A stretch of 64,000 nucleotides of DNA from Litorimonas sp. (GTDB lineage Bacteria > Pseudomonadota > Alphaproteobacteria > Caulobacterales > Maricaulaceae): the NCBI GenBank assembly GCA_029936425.1, contig JAPYSU010000002.1, forward strand, positions 124,001-188,000, in the 5' to 3' direction. A program made the position numbers and the translations under genes. The notes under the pieces are model-generated. The model saw only the letters and a list, made by a program, of their open reading frames with translations. It searched no databases and was not told where the DNA came from. The number at the start of each line of letters is the position of its first letter. Position 1 is the first letter of the stretch. Positions 8,730 through 18,083 of the stretch are shown piece after piece.

Positions 8730-11024
8730 GTGGGCACATTTCGCCAAAATACGATCACAAAACCTATTTTCAATTGGGCGCAAAAGGCCATGCCCCGTTT
8801 ATCAGAAACGGAGCGGGATGCTTTGAACGCCGGGGATACTTGGTGGGATGCAGAAATTTTTACCGGCAACCCTGATTGGTCAAAACTCCAAGCCACGCCA
8901 ATTCCTAAACTCACAGATGAAGAACAGGCTTTCATTGACGGGCCGGTCAATGAGCTTTGCGGTCTGATTGATGATTGGAAAATCGTCTGGGAAACAGGCG
9001 ATATGGAACAAAAAGTCTGGGATTTTCTGCGAGACAATCGCCTGTTCGGCATGATTATTCCCAAGAAATACGGAGGTCTTGAGTTTTCAGCCTTCGCCCA
9101 TTCGGAAATCGTCAAAAAGATTACCACCCGTTCCACCGTTGCGGCCGTGACAACTATGGTGCCGAACTCACTCGGCCCCGGCGAGCTTTTGATGCAGTTC
9201 GGGACGGATGAACAAAAGAACTATTGGCTGCCGCGTCTGGCGGATGGTCGGGAAATCCCCTGTTTTGGGCTCACAAGCCGAGAAGCCGGATCAGATGCAG
9301 GTGCCATGGTGGATACAGGTGTCATCTGCAAAGGTGAATACAACGGCAAAGAAGTTCTTGGGATCAGATTAAACTGGCACAAACGCTACATTACACTTGG
9401 ACCTGTGGCGACAGTTCTCGGACTTGCTTTCAAATGTTATGATCCGGATCATTTGATCGGCGATGAAGAAGACCTTGGAATTTCTGTCGCTCTAGTTCCA
9501 ACAGATTTACCGGGCGTCGAAATTGGACGTCGTCATCTCCCGGCATTCCAAATGTTTCAAAATGGCCCTAATTGGGGAAAAGATGTTTTCATTCCCTTCG
9601 AAAACATTTTGGGGGGTCAGGAAAGACTGGGTCAGGGTTGGGCGATGTTGATGAGCGCTCTTGCCGCCGGACGCGGTATTTCGCTTCCCGCCCTCTCGGC
9701 GGCCGGAACAACCCTGACCGCACGAACGTCAGGTGCGTATGCACGAATCCGTGAGCAATTTGGCGTGCCCATCAGTAAATTTGAAGGCATTCAGGAGCCT
9801 CTCGCCGCTTTGGCCGCGCGAGCTTATAAGCTAGACGCGGCTCGGCACTTAACCTGCGCCGCGCTTGACGAAGGCCATAAACCATCCGTCATTGCCGCGA
9901 TTATGAAATATCATATGACTACGGCCCTGCGGGACTCTGTGACCGACGCCATGGACATTCATGGCGGCAAGGCTGTGATTGACGGGCCTCTGAATTATCT
10001 CGGCAATCTCTATAGAGCTGTGCCAGTCGCCATTACGGTGGAAGGTGCCAATATCATGACCCGTAGCCTGATGATTTTCGGCCAGGGCGCGATACGCTGC
10101 CACCCTCACCTCCTGGATGAAATTCTGGCATTGGAGAATGAAGATAAGGATCAGGCGCTCAAAGATTTCGATAAATCATTCTGGAAACATGTCGGTCATT
10201 CTACCAAAACTGTCTTCAGGTCTATTGGCAGAAGCTGGTTTAGCACCGGAACCTCTCCGGATAATGCCGAATTAAAACCCTATTATAAAGCCATGAGCCG
10301 ATATGCGTCCGCTTTGGCGATTGCCTCTGACATGTCCCTTCTCATTTTAGGCGGAAAACTGAAATTCAAGGAAATGCTGTCAGCCCGATTAGGCGACGTC
10401 CTTTCCGAACTTTATATGCTGTCCGCTATATTAAAACGCTGGGAAGATGAAGGACGTCAGCCCGAAGATCTCCCATTAGTTGAATATAATATGCAAACCG
10501 GTTTTGTTGTTATCGAGAAGGCTTTGGACGAAGTCTATCAAAACTTCCCGAATAAATTAGTGGCTGGTTTCTTACGGGCGATTACCCTGCCTTTCGGTCG
10601 ATCCCAAACCGCGCCTTCGGACGACCTAAAACAGACTTGCGCCAAACTCGTGACCACCAAAAACCCGACCCGCGAGAGACTTTCCGAAGGTATGTATCTG
10701 TGCGAACATCACAGCAGCGAAGGCATAAACAGATTGGAAAAGGCTTTTGACCTTACGATTGAAGCGGCACCTGCAGAAGCCAAACTCCGCGAAGCCGATA
10801 TATCCGATCCGAAACAGGCATTAGAAAAATCTATCATATCAAAGTCCGAATTTGATCTTTTAATGCGCACGCGTGAGGCGACTGAAAAAGTGATTGAAGT
10901 CGATGATTTTGCAGCGGGCGACTTTGTGCGTTACGGCTGTCCTCCGGAAGAGGGAGAGCCGGAAGAAGCGGTTCGGGATTATCTGAAGCGTACATCTCCC
11001 GGGATTGCGAGCGCCGCAGAATGA
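8730..11024 (+). CDS. fadE: FadE-type long-chain acyl-CoA dehydrogenase
   Basis: FAD-dependent enzyme for the first step of beta-oxidation (acyl-CoA to trans-2-enoyl-CoA), 764 aa, close to the large FadE class (about 800) and about twice a classical acyl-CoA dehydrogenase. An N-terminal extension precedes the ACAD N-domain (~95-200, GLIDDWKIVWETGDMEQKVW), the middle beta domain with CFGLTSREAGSDAGAM, and the alpha-helical flavin domain (GRGISLPALSAAGTT; DAMDIHGGKAVIDG). The C-terminal ~270 residues match the FadE-specific extension. It starts with GTG, chosen for the AGGAGC five bases upstream. Its stop overlaps the thiolase ATG (ATGA). First gene of a four-gene operon. Confidence 0.93.
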   Translation: MGTFRQNTITKPIFNWAQKAMPRLSETERDALNAGDTWWDAEIFTGNPDWSKLQATPIPKLTDEEQAFIDGPVNELCGLIDDWKIVWETGDMEQKVWDFLRDNRLFGMIIPKKYGGLEFSAFAHSEIVKKITTRSTVAAVTTMVPNSLGPGELLMQFGTDEQKNYWLPRLADGREIPCFGLTSREAGSDAGAMVDTGVICKGEYNGKEVLGIRLNWHKRYITLGPVATVLGLAFKCYDPDHLIGDEEDLGISVALVPTDLPGVEIGRRHLPAFQMFQNGPNWGKDVFIPFENILGGQERLGQGWAMLMSALAAGRGISLPALSAAGTTLTARTSGAYARIREQFGVPISKFEGIQEPLAALAARAYKLDAARHLTCAALDEGHKPSVIAAIMKYHMTTALRDSVTDAMDIHGGKAVIDGPLNYLGNLYRAVPVAITVEGANIMTRSLMIFGQGAIRCHPHLLDEILALENEDKDQALKDFDKSFWKHVGHSTKTVFRSIGRSWFSTGTSPDNAELKPYYKAMSRYASALAIASDMSLLILGGKLKFKEMLSARLGDVLSELYMLSAILKRWEDEGRQPEDLPLVEYNMQTGFVVIEKALDEVYQNFPNKLVAGFLRAITLPFGRSQTAPSDDLKQTCAKLVTTKNPTRERLSEGMYLCEHHSSEGINRLEKAFDLTIEAAPAEAKLREADISDPKQALEKSIISKSEFDLLMRTREATEKVIEVDDFAAGDFVRYGCPPEEGEPEEAVRDYLKRTSPGIASAAE

Positions 11025-12307
11025 TAGGTAGAGACGTTTATATAGTTGATGGGGCCAGAACACCGTTTTTGAAAGCCCGAGGGGGTCCCGGACCCTTTAC
11101 GCCTGTTGACTTGGCCGTCCAATGTGGACGCCCTCTCCTTCTCAGGCAATCATTTGCGCCGACTGATTTTGATCAGGTCATACTGGGCTGCGTGAATGTC
11201 GTGGCGGACGAGATGAATCCTGCTCGCGTCGCTGCGCTTCGGCTGGGCATGGGTTCTGAAATGGTCGCCTTCACAGTTCAGATAAATTGCGGCTCAGGCA
11301 TGCAGTCCATTGATACCGCCTATCGATATATTCGCGATGGCGGATCGGATATGATACTGGCGGGCGGAGCCGAAGCTCTTAGCCATGCTCCATTGGTATA
11401 TCGGCGTGAGGCGGTCGAATGGTTTGGGGCGTTGGCCGGGGCAAAATCCTTAGGCGAACGGCTCAAGCTTTTTACTAAATTGAGACCCTCAATGTTCAAA
11501 CCAGTGATAGGATTAGAACGCGGCTTAACGGACCCGATCACCTCACTGAACATGGGACAAACCGCTGAAGTGCTGGCGCATTTGTTTGATATTTCCCGCG
11601 AGCAGGCAGATGAATACGCCGTTCAAAGCCAGCTTCGTCTCGCAAAGGCTCAGGACGAAGGTTATCTCGACGAGGAGGTGCTTCCCGCTTTTTCACCCAA
11701 TGGCGATGTATTTGAAACCGATGACGGGGTCAGACCTGATTCCAGCACGGAGAAACTGGCGAAGCTCAAACCTGTCTTTGAGAAACCTTATGGTAAAGTT
11801 ACTCCCGGTAACAGTTCACAAATCACGGACGGCGCAAGCTGGGTTATTCTTGCCTCCGAAGACGCCGTCAAAAAACATAATTTAAAACCCAGAGCCAAAC
11901 TAACGGATTCAAACTGGGCTGGGCTTGATCCCAAGATCATGGGACTTGGCCCTGTCATGAGTTCAACTCCGCTCCTCCAAAAACACAAGCTGGGCCTGAA
12001 AGATATCGACTTGTGGGAAATCAACGAGGCCTTTGCGGCCCAGGTTCTGGCCTGCCTCGCCGCTTGGCAGGACGAAGACTTCTGCAAAGACGTTCTTGGT
12101 CTTAAAAGACCTCTCGGCAAAATTAATAGAGATCAGCTCAATATTGACGGCGGGGCGATAAGCCTCGGCCACCCGGTCGGGACCAGCGGAAACCGCATCG
12201 TTCTTCATTTGGTCAACGCGCTTCACCGGACGGGCGGACAGCGCGGCATTGCTACTGAATGTATTGGCGGCGGCCTCGGCGGCGCCATGTTGATAGAGAG
12301 GGTTTAG
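11021..12307 (+). CDS. fadI: Acetyl-CoA C-acyltransferase (3-ketoacyl-CoA thiolase)
   Basis: Thiolytic last step of beta-oxidation, 428 aa. The acyl-binding cysteine is Cys90 in QINCGSGMQS. The C-terminal catalytic pair is His384 in LGHPVGTSGN and Cys414 in ECIGGGLGGAM, and NEAFAAQ is also present. All thiolase active-site elements are therefore intact. At about 430 residues it resembles FadI-type thiolases more than the shorter FadA or PhaA. It is translationally coupled to fadE by a 4-base overlap and lies three bases before the bifunctional enzyme, so the two probably form a trifunctional-like complex. The fadI label reflects length and neighbour only. Confidence 0.93.
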   Translation: MIGRDVYIVDGARTPFLKARGGPGPFTPVDLAVQCGRPLLLRQSFAPTDFDQVILGCVNVVADEMNPARVAALRLGMGSEMVAFTVQINCGSGMQSIDTAYRYIRDGGSDMILAGGAEALSHAPLVYRREAVEWFGALAGAKSLGERLKLFTKLRPSMFKPVIGLERGLTDPITSLNMGQTAEVLAHLFDISREQADEYAVQSQLRLAKAQDEGYLDEEVLPAFSPNGDVFETDDGVRPDSSTEKLAKLKPVFEKPYGKVTPGNSSQITDGASWVILASEDAVKKHNLKPRAKLTDSNWAGLDPKIMGLGPVMSSTPLLQKHKLGLKDIDLWEINEAFAAQVLACLAAWQDEDFCKDVLGLKRPLGKINRDQLNIDGGAISLGHPVGTSGNRIVLHLVNALHRTGGQRGIATECIGGGLGGAMLIERV

Positions 12308-12310
12308 ATA

Positions 12311-14392
12311 ATGACGATGCATACTCCTGTGCTCTCCGCACTCCAGTCTCGCGAGATGGAAAAAGGCGGTCTCAATAATTACAAAGACTTCCGTCACTTT
12401 CGGATGGGTCAAGATGAAAACAATGTCGCTTGGCTTTTATTCAGCCGTCGGGGTGAATCCGTAAACACTCTGAACCGCGACGTGCTCGAAGATTTATCTT
12501 CTGTTCTAGATGAATTACAGAATTCACCTCCTTCGGGTTTGATTATCAGATCAGAAAAACAGAGCGGGTTTTGCGCCGGCGCGGACATTCGGGATTTCCG
12601 CGAGGTTGAGTCGCCCGACATAATGATAGACGAGCTGTCTCAAGGTAAAGCTATTCTGGACCGATTGGAGGCCCTCTCCTACCCCACCATAGCTGTCGTG
12701 CACGGCCATTGTCTGGGCGGCGGATTTGAGCTGGCCCTCACTTGTGATCACCGCATTGCGGTCGACGGAGCCAAATTCGGCTTTCCGGAAGTCCAACTGG
12801 GGCTTCATCCGGGGTTGGACGGCTCTGTGAGACTTACTCGGCTGATTAACCCTATCGAAGCTATGACCTATATGCTCACGGGCAAAACCGCTTATACCCG
12901 TAAAGCAAAATCACTCGGCATCGTCCATAAAGTTGTCGAGGAACGCCATGTCAAAGCCTGCGCGCAAGACATCATAAAAAACACGCCGAAATCCGGGACA
13001 AATTCGCCTATTGAAGGGTTGATAAAAACTGGTCTTGGACGCTCATTGACCGCTAAAAAAATGCGTTCCCAGACAGAGAAGCAAGCGCCGAAATCACATT
13101 ATCCTGCCCCTTACGCTCTCATTGATCTCTGGGAAAAACATGGCGATGATAGAGATAAAATGTCAAAAGCCGAAACGCAGTCTTTTGCCAATCTGATGTT
13201 TTCCGAGACAGCGCAAAATCTAATCCGTGTATACTTCCTCCGTGAAGCCCTGAAGTCTTCTGGCGAGAGCAAATTAGAGTTTGATCATCTCCACATGATT
13301 GGCGCCGGGGCCATGGGCGGAGACATCGCGGCTTGGTCCGCGATACAAGGGCTGAATGTCTCTTTGGCGGATATTGAAAACGCCGCGATTGGCGAGGCCA
13401 TGAAACGGGCCAAAGCCATGACGCAGAAACGTCATTTGAATTCCATGCAATCGCGAGACGCTTTGGACAGGTTAATACCAGACCCGCAACAAAACGGCGT
13501 TCAAAAGGCAGACATCCTTATAGAGGCTGGCCCGGAGATCGAAAAAATTAAAAAACAGATTTACGCTTCTGTCGAACCAGATCTGAAAACTACGGCCGTT
13601 CTGGCCACTAATACGTCCAGCCTTCCCCTGGCCGATATTGGACGCTCTCTTAAGAAAAAAGGACGTTTTGCCGGTATCCATTTCTTTAATCCGGTCGCCA
13701 GTCTGGATTTAGTCGAAGTCGTGAATTGGAAGGGCGCAAACAAAATCACAATGGATCGCGCCCGCGGCTTTATCGGACAGATTGGCAAACTCCCAGTCGA
13801 CGTTAAAAGCGCGCCGGGATTTTTGGTCAATCGAGCACTTATGCCTTACATTCTTGAAGCCATCCTAATGCTCAAAGACGGAATTAAAGCCGAAACAATA
13901 GACAGGGCCGCCGAAGAGTTTGGTATGCCGGTTGGCCCAATTGAACTGGCTGATCAAGTTGGTCTGGATATTTGCGAACATGTCGGTGATGTTCTTCGCG
14001 CGCAGTTGGAAACCCCCGTTGCCGACATTCCTGAGTTTGTTCGGCAGAAGGTGAAAGACGGACATTTGGGTAAAAAAACCGGACAAGGGTTTTACAAATG
14101 GAAAAACGGCAAAGCTCAAAAAGAGGAGCCTGGAACCCCGCCTTCTAATGCGCAGGACCGCCTCGTCTTGCCTATGCTCAACGCCTGCGCAACATGCCTT
14201 CGCAAAGATATCGTCTCGGATACGGACGCGCTGGATGGCGCTATGATATTTGCAACAGGCTTTGCGCCCTTCCGGGGCGGACCCATGCATTACGCGCAGT
14301 CGCGGGGATATGAGGAAATTCACGGGGGTTTGCTCAAACTGGAAAAAACCTATGGCGAACGCTTCAAACCTGACCCCTATTGGCAGGCGTGA
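12311..14392 (+). CDS. fadJ: Bifunctional enoyl-CoA hydratase / 3-hydroxyacyl-CoA dehydrogenase
   Basis: Middle two steps of beta-oxidation in one 693-residue chain. Residues ~30-220 form an enoyl-CoA hydratase/isomerase domain with the oxyanion-hole motif KQSGFCAGADIRDF and the GHCLGGGFELALTCDHR signature. A linker follows, then an NAD-binding domain with GAGAMGGDIAAW near residue 332 and ATNTSSLPL. The 3-hydroxyacyl-CoA dehydrogenase signature FFNPVASLDLVEVV lies near residue 460, with C-terminal helical domains after it. Length and order match FadJ/FadB alpha subunits. It is followed by a CoA-transferase gene starting about 12 bases downstream, or overlapping it if a GTG start is used. Confidence 0.94.
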   Translation: MTMHTPVLSALQSREMEKGGLNNYKDFRHFRMGQDENNVAWLLFSRRGESVNTLNRDVLEDLSSVLDELQNSPPSGLIIRSEKQSGFCAGADIRDFREVESPDIMIDELSQGKAILDRLEALSYPTIAVVHGHCLGGGFELALTCDHRIAVDGAKFGFPEVQLGLHPGLDGSVRLTRLINPIEAMTYMLTGKTAYTRKAKSLGIVHKVVEERHVKACAQDIIKNTPKSGTNSPIEGLIKTGLGRSLTAKKMRSQTEKQAPKSHYPAPYALIDLWEKHGDDRDKMSKAETQSFANLMFSETAQNLIRVYFLREALKSSGESKLEFDHLHMIGAGAMGGDIAAWSAIQGLNVSLADIENAAIGEAMKRAKAMTQKRHLNSMQSRDALDRLIPDPQQNGVQKADILIEAGPEIEKIKKQIYASVEPDLKTTAVLATNTSSLPLADIGRSLKKKGRFAGIHFFNPVASLDLVEVVNWKGANKITMDRARGFIGQIGKLPVDVKSAPGFLVNRALMPYILEAILMLKDGIKAETIDRAAEEFGMPVGPIELADQVGLDICEHVGDVLRAQLETPVADIPEFVRQKVKDGHLGKKTGQGFYKWKNGKAQKEEPGTPPSNAQDRLVLPMLNACATCLRKDIVSDTDALDGAMIFATGFAPFRGGPMHYAQSRGYEEIHGGLLKLEKTYGERFKPDPYWQA

Positions 14393-14403
14393 GCTCGCGG
14401 CAA

Positions 14404-16248
14404 ATGGCTGATAAAACAGCAAAGTTCACAGATGCAGATTTATTAGCCGATAAAATCATAGAGCGTCTCGGCGGTAAAATTGTCATGGCGACCCCTTTGG
14501 GTTTGGGCAAAGCCAACCATGTCATCAATGCCATTTACAATAAGGTCCGCAAAAACCCGTCACATTCTCTCAAGATATACACCGCTCTCACCCTGAATAC
14601 CCCGCAGGCATCATCAGATATGGAGCGCCGTTTCTTGGAGCCCCTTAAGCGGCGACTTTACGACGGATATTGTGAACTTGATTTCGCGCAAGACCTTCAC
14701 GATGAGAATTTGCCAAGTAATGTTGAGGTCTGTGAATTTTTTCTGGCCGCCGGGCAATGGCTTGGTAATTCGTCCGTGCAGCAAAACTATATAAGCGCAA
14801 ACTATTCAGACGCCGGGACTTATATTCTTGAAGACGGCATTAATCTGGTTGTCCAATTACTGGCTTCGGAAGAAAACAATTCGAATTATAGCTTGTCCTG
14901 TAACCCCGACATTACTCTTGACCTTCTAAAAGCGCGCGAATCAGGAAAATCAGACTTTATCGTCGTCGGTGAGTTGAATGAGAATTTGCCATTTATGCCC
15001 GGCGATGCAGAAATATCAGCGCGTGAAATCGACTATCTTCTAAAGGGCGACTGCGAAAGCTCAACGCTTTTCAATATCCCGAAAAGGCCCGTCAATCTTC
15101 CTGAATATGCCGCAGGGTTTTACGCCTCAGGCCTCATACCCGATAACGGTACATTGCAGATCGGAATCGGCTCTATTGGAGACGCTGTCGCTTACGCTCT
15201 TCTCTTGAGGCAGAATAACAACAAAGATTATCGAAAAATCATGAACGCCTTGCATCGTGACGAGGAATTAGAGCGGCTTCACCTCGACCCGTTTGAAACC
15301 GGACTGCACGGGATGAGCGAAATGTTTGTCGATAGCTTTCTGGATCTCATAGAGGGCGGCGTCATAAAACGTGAAGTTGACGGTATTCTCGTGCATGGCG
15401 GTTTTTTCGTGGGGCCTTCTTCGCTTTATAATCGGCTTAACAAAATGCCGAGCACTTTGCGTCAAAAAATCAATATGACCCGGGTTCGGTTCATTAATGA
15501 TGCCCATGAAGGGTTTGAAGAAAAAAAGTCAAATCGTGAAAATGCCCGTTTCATCAATAATGGTATGAAAGCCACTCTACTGGGGGCGGTTGTCTCTGAC
15601 GGCCTTGAAAATGGCCAGGTTATCAGCGGCGTTGGGGGACAATATGATTTCGTCCGCCAGTCATTTGCTCTGGACGGCGCTCGCTCCCTGATCATGCTGA
15701 ACGCTCTGCGCGACGGGACGTCCCAGGCAGAGAGCAATATCGTCTGGAGCTATGGTCACATTACCATACCCCGCCATTTGAGAGATATTGTGATAACAGA
15801 ATACGGTGTGGCAGATTTAAAAGGGGCCAATGATGACGATGTGATCAAGAGAATGATTTCCGTAGCGGACGCGCAGTTCCACGATGACCTTATAAAAACG
15901 GCTCAAGAAAACGGAAAATTATCAAAGGGCTTCAACAAACCTGATTTTTGGTCGGAGAATACAAGCCGCCATATTGAGCAAAACCTTGCTCCCTTCCGCG
16001 AAAAAGGATTGCTGCCTGAATATCCATTTGGAACCGATTTCACAGCCACAGAGCAAAGGCTCATAAAAGCTTTGGATAAACTCAAACCTATATCGAAATC
16101 CAAATCAAAATTGATCAAAACGGCTTGGAGAGGATTCAGAAAAAAGCCCAATAAGGACCAACTCGCGGCAATCAAGAGAATGGGATTGGATAAGCCTCAA
16201 AACCTTGACGAACAAATTAAGGCCTATCTGTTACGAGCCGTCCTGTAA
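14404..16248 (+). CDS. Acetyl-CoA hydrolase/CoA-transferase family protein
   Basis: A 614-residue protein of the class I acetyl-CoA hydrolase/CoA-transferase family. Recognisable pieces are GKIVMATPLGLGKANHVINA near the N-terminus, LQIGIGSIGDAVAYALL in the middle, GGQYDFVRQS, and the conserved C-terminal-domain motif ITEYGVADLKGANDDD. It is longer than typical 420-550 residue members. Alternative starts exist: TTG 14380 and GTG 14389, the latter overlapping the fadJ stop as GTGA. Its place as last gene of the fad operon suggests it moves CoA between acyl groups or releases acetate or another end product, but the substrate is not readable from sequence. Confidence 0.8.
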   Translation: MADKTAKFTDADLLADKIIERLGGKIVMATPLGLGKANHVINAIYNKVRKNPSHSLKIYTALTLNTPQASSDMERRFLEPLKRRLYDGYCELDFAQDLHDENLPSNVEVCEFFLAAGQWLGNSSVQQNYISANYSDAGTYILEDGINLVVQLLASEENNSNYSLSCNPDITLDLLKARESGKSDFIVVGELNENLPFMPGDAEISAREIDYLLKGDCESSTLFNIPKRPVNLPEYAAGFYASGLIPDNGTLQIGIGSIGDAVAYALLLRQNNNKDYRKIMNALHRDEELERLHLDPFETGLHGMSEMFVDSFLDLIEGGVIKREVDGILVHGGFFVGPSSLYNRLNKMPSTLRQKINMTRVRFINDAHEGFEEKKSNRENARFINNGMKATLLGAVVSDGLENGQVISGVGGQYDFVRQSFALDGARSLIMLNALRDGTSQAESNIVWSYGHITIPRHLRDIVITEYGVADLKGANDDDVIKRMISVADAQFHDDLIKTAQENGKLSKGFNKPDFWSENTSRHIEQNLAPFREKGLLPEYPFGTDFTATEQRLIKALDKLKPISKSKSKLIKTAWRGFRKKPNKDQLAAIKRMGLDKPQNLDEQIKAYLLRAVL

Positions 16249-16263
16249 TGGCCGCGTGAAAAA

Positions 16264-16497
16264 CTATAAATTGCCTTGCAAGATGTCTTTTTCGGCGGCG
16301 AGGGCATTTTTGAATACAAAAAATGACAAAACAGCCAGTGGCAATAACATTATCACCTCTCCGCTCATCAAAACAGTTCGCGGCGCATGAAGGGCATCCA
16401 TTACCATCCACGTCACACCTTCAAGCAATACGCCCGCTTCCAATGTAAGGAAAAGCGTTCCCACCAGAGCATTTAAGTAAATCATTTTGTTATCCAT
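16264..16497 (-). CDS. Small predicted membrane protein
   Basis: A 77-residue frame coding for two hydrophobic segments (residues ~6-28, NALVGTLFLTLEAGVLLEGV, and ~43-63, LMSGEVIMLLPLAVLSFFVF) and a short polar tail, the profile of a small inner-membrane protein. It lies tail-to-tail with the fad operon. The ribosome-binding site is poor (no clear AGGAG before the ATG), and no family is recognised. It could be a real but uncharacterised gene; the opposite-strand frame in the same place lacks any protein-like character. Confidence 0.55.
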   Translation of the reverse strand: MDNKMIYLNALVGTLFLTLEAGVLLEGVTWMVMDALHAPRTVLMSGEVIMLLPLAVLSFFVFKNALAAEKDILQGNL

Positions 16498-16830
16498 GTT
16501 AAAGGAACACGCGTTTTACAGTGTCCAGTAAAAATGTGTGTTGCGTTGGTCTACTTGCAAGTCGCTAGGATAATAAATTTTTTCCTTTTAAGATAAATCT
16601 CCAATTTTGAGGCAGCTCTTAAGAGTTTCAAGTCCAACATTTCACTGAAAAAACACCTAATCGTCAGACAAAATTTAAGAACCTCTACAATTCCCATACA
16701 TAAACGCATGACAGATGCGTCTAAAAGACCGTTCAAACCCGTTGAAACCTCTTCTCAAGAAGCTTACCTAGTCGCGAGATTACTACCGTTTTCAAATTAG
16801 GTTCAAATTTGGGCCTGACAGAAAGTCGTT
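16498..16830. other. Intergenic region upstream of the RND efflux operon
   Basis: 333 bases without a supported gene or tRNA. It contains the promoter region of the efflux operon. The clearest structure is an 11-base tandem repeat at 16791-16812, listed separately. A short palindrome CTTCTCAAGAAG lies at 16751-16762. No regulator gene is divergently placed here, unlike many RND operons. Confidence 0.5.
16791..16812. repeat. Tandem 11-base direct repeat before the efflux adaptor gene
   Basis: TTCAAATTAGG is followed immediately by TTCAAATTTGG, differing at one position. It ends 18 bases before the ATG of the RND adaptor gene, one helical turn per unit. Such spacing would suit a dimeric or tandem-binding regulator, or it may lie in the untranslated leader. 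Function is inferred only from position. Confidence 0.6.
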
Positions 16831-18051
16831 ATGGCAATGCTCAAATACCTCAGAATTTCAATTTGTTTGATCCCGCTCATTCTTGGCGCATGCCAAGCCG
16901 GCGAAGAGGAAAATGCGGCTGCTCAGTCAAAAACGGCACCCGCGGCAAGCCAAGCTATGACTGTTGAGGCTGTTACAGTTCGCGAACACAACGTCCCCAA
17001 CATTATTGAACTTCCCGGACGGGTAGAACCCGTTAGGCAAGCAGAAGTGCGGGCGCGAGTAACTGGTATTGTTCAAAAACGTCTCTATGAAGAAGGGACT
17101 GACGTTACTGAAGGCCAAGCGCTTTTCAATATTGACCCCAGAGAAGTAAAAGCCAATCTGGCACAAGTCAAAGCCAGTTTGCAACGCGCTGAAGCCACTG
17201 CCGCAAATGCGCAAGCCGTCGTGGATCGATTTGAAAACCTTGTGGAATTACAGGCCATCAGCCAACAGGAATATGATTCAGCTGTTGCAGCCTCCCGCGA
17301 AGCCGAAGCCAGCGTCATACAAATCAAGGCGCAAATAGATGCAGCGAATTTACAAGTGGGATATACGACGGTACGCGCCCCGATAGCAGGCCGCGCGCGA
17401 CGCGCCAACGTGACTGAGGGCGCCCTAGTCAGTGCCAGCGAAGCCACACTGATGACTCAAATAGAACAGCTAGACCCAGTCTACGTCACTGTTGCTCAAG
17501 CTTCATCTAAAGTTCTCGAAATTCGGCGGGCTATCGCTGACGGCACTATTCAACTTGATGAAAATGGACAGACAAAAGTCGAGCTGTTTTTCGGAGACGG
17601 CACCCCCTACTCCGAACCCGGATATGTGGACTTCTTGGATTTCTCTGTAAACGAAACCACCGGAACAGTTAATCTCAGAGCGGAGTTTCCCAATCCAGAC
17701 AATATTCTGCTCCCGGGGGAATTCGTTCACGCCCGTTTTTATGTAGGCTCGAGAAGAAATGGCCTTTCTGTGCCGCAAAGTGCCGTAAGTATTGCGGAGT
17801 CAGGCGCAAGCGTTTTTGTCGTCAACACAGAAGGAAAAGTTGAATCGAAGCCTGTCGATCTCGGCCCTATGGATGGTCAGGACTGGGTGATAGAAAGCGG
17901 CCTTTCAGCTGGCGATCAAGTGATAACAAGTAATATTCAGCAACTTCAACCCGGTACGCCCGTTAAAGTAAGTTCCGGATCCAGATCAATGCCTTCATCG
18001 CAAGAAACTCCCTCTCAAGCGCCAAATTCCGCTGAAGACGGCAATCCGTGA
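16831..18051 (+). CDS. RND efflux periplasmic adaptor (MexA/AcrA-type lipoprotein)
   Basis: Membrane-fusion protein linking an inner-membrane RND pump to an outer-membrane channel, 406 aa. A lipoprotein signal with lipobox LGAC (Cys21) is followed by the barrel-sandwich motif ELPGRVEPVRQAEVRARVTG, an alpha-hairpin coiled coil (~95-165) and the second lipoyl half YTTVRAPIAGRARRANVTEG. Beta-barrel and membrane-proximal domains reach to about residue 375, and a Ser/Pro/Gln tail ends the protein. It is the first gene of the adaptor-pump-outer membrane factor operon. No TetR or other regulator is adjacent, so control may be from elsewhere. Confidence 0.93.
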   Translation: MAMLKYLRISICLIPLILGACQAGEEENAAAQSKTAPAASQAMTVEAVTVREHNVPNIIELPGRVEPVRQAEVRARVTGIVQKRLYEEGTDVTEGQALFNIDPREVKANLAQVKASLQRAEATAANAQAVVDRFENLVELQAISQQEYDSAVAASREAEASVIQIKAQIDAANLQVGYTTVRAPIAGRARRANVTEGALVSASEATLMTQIEQLDPVYVTVAQASSKVLEIRRAIADGTIQLDENGQTKVELFFGDGTPYSEPGYVDFLDFSVNETTGTVNLRAEFPNPDNILLPGEFVHARFYVGSRRNGLSVPQSAVSIAESGASVFVVNTEGKVESKPVDLGPMDGQDWVIESGLSAGDQVITSNIQQLQPGTPVKVSSGSRSMPSSQETPSQAPNSAEDGNP

Positions 18052-18083
18052 TAATGGGCTTTATAGAAAAGTTGGATTAAGCT

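Noticed and set aside
16205..16390. Plus-strand 61-codon frame after the fad operon.
   Set aside because: Polar, low-complexity translation with no ribosome-binding site, lying over the better minus-strand membrane-protein frame.
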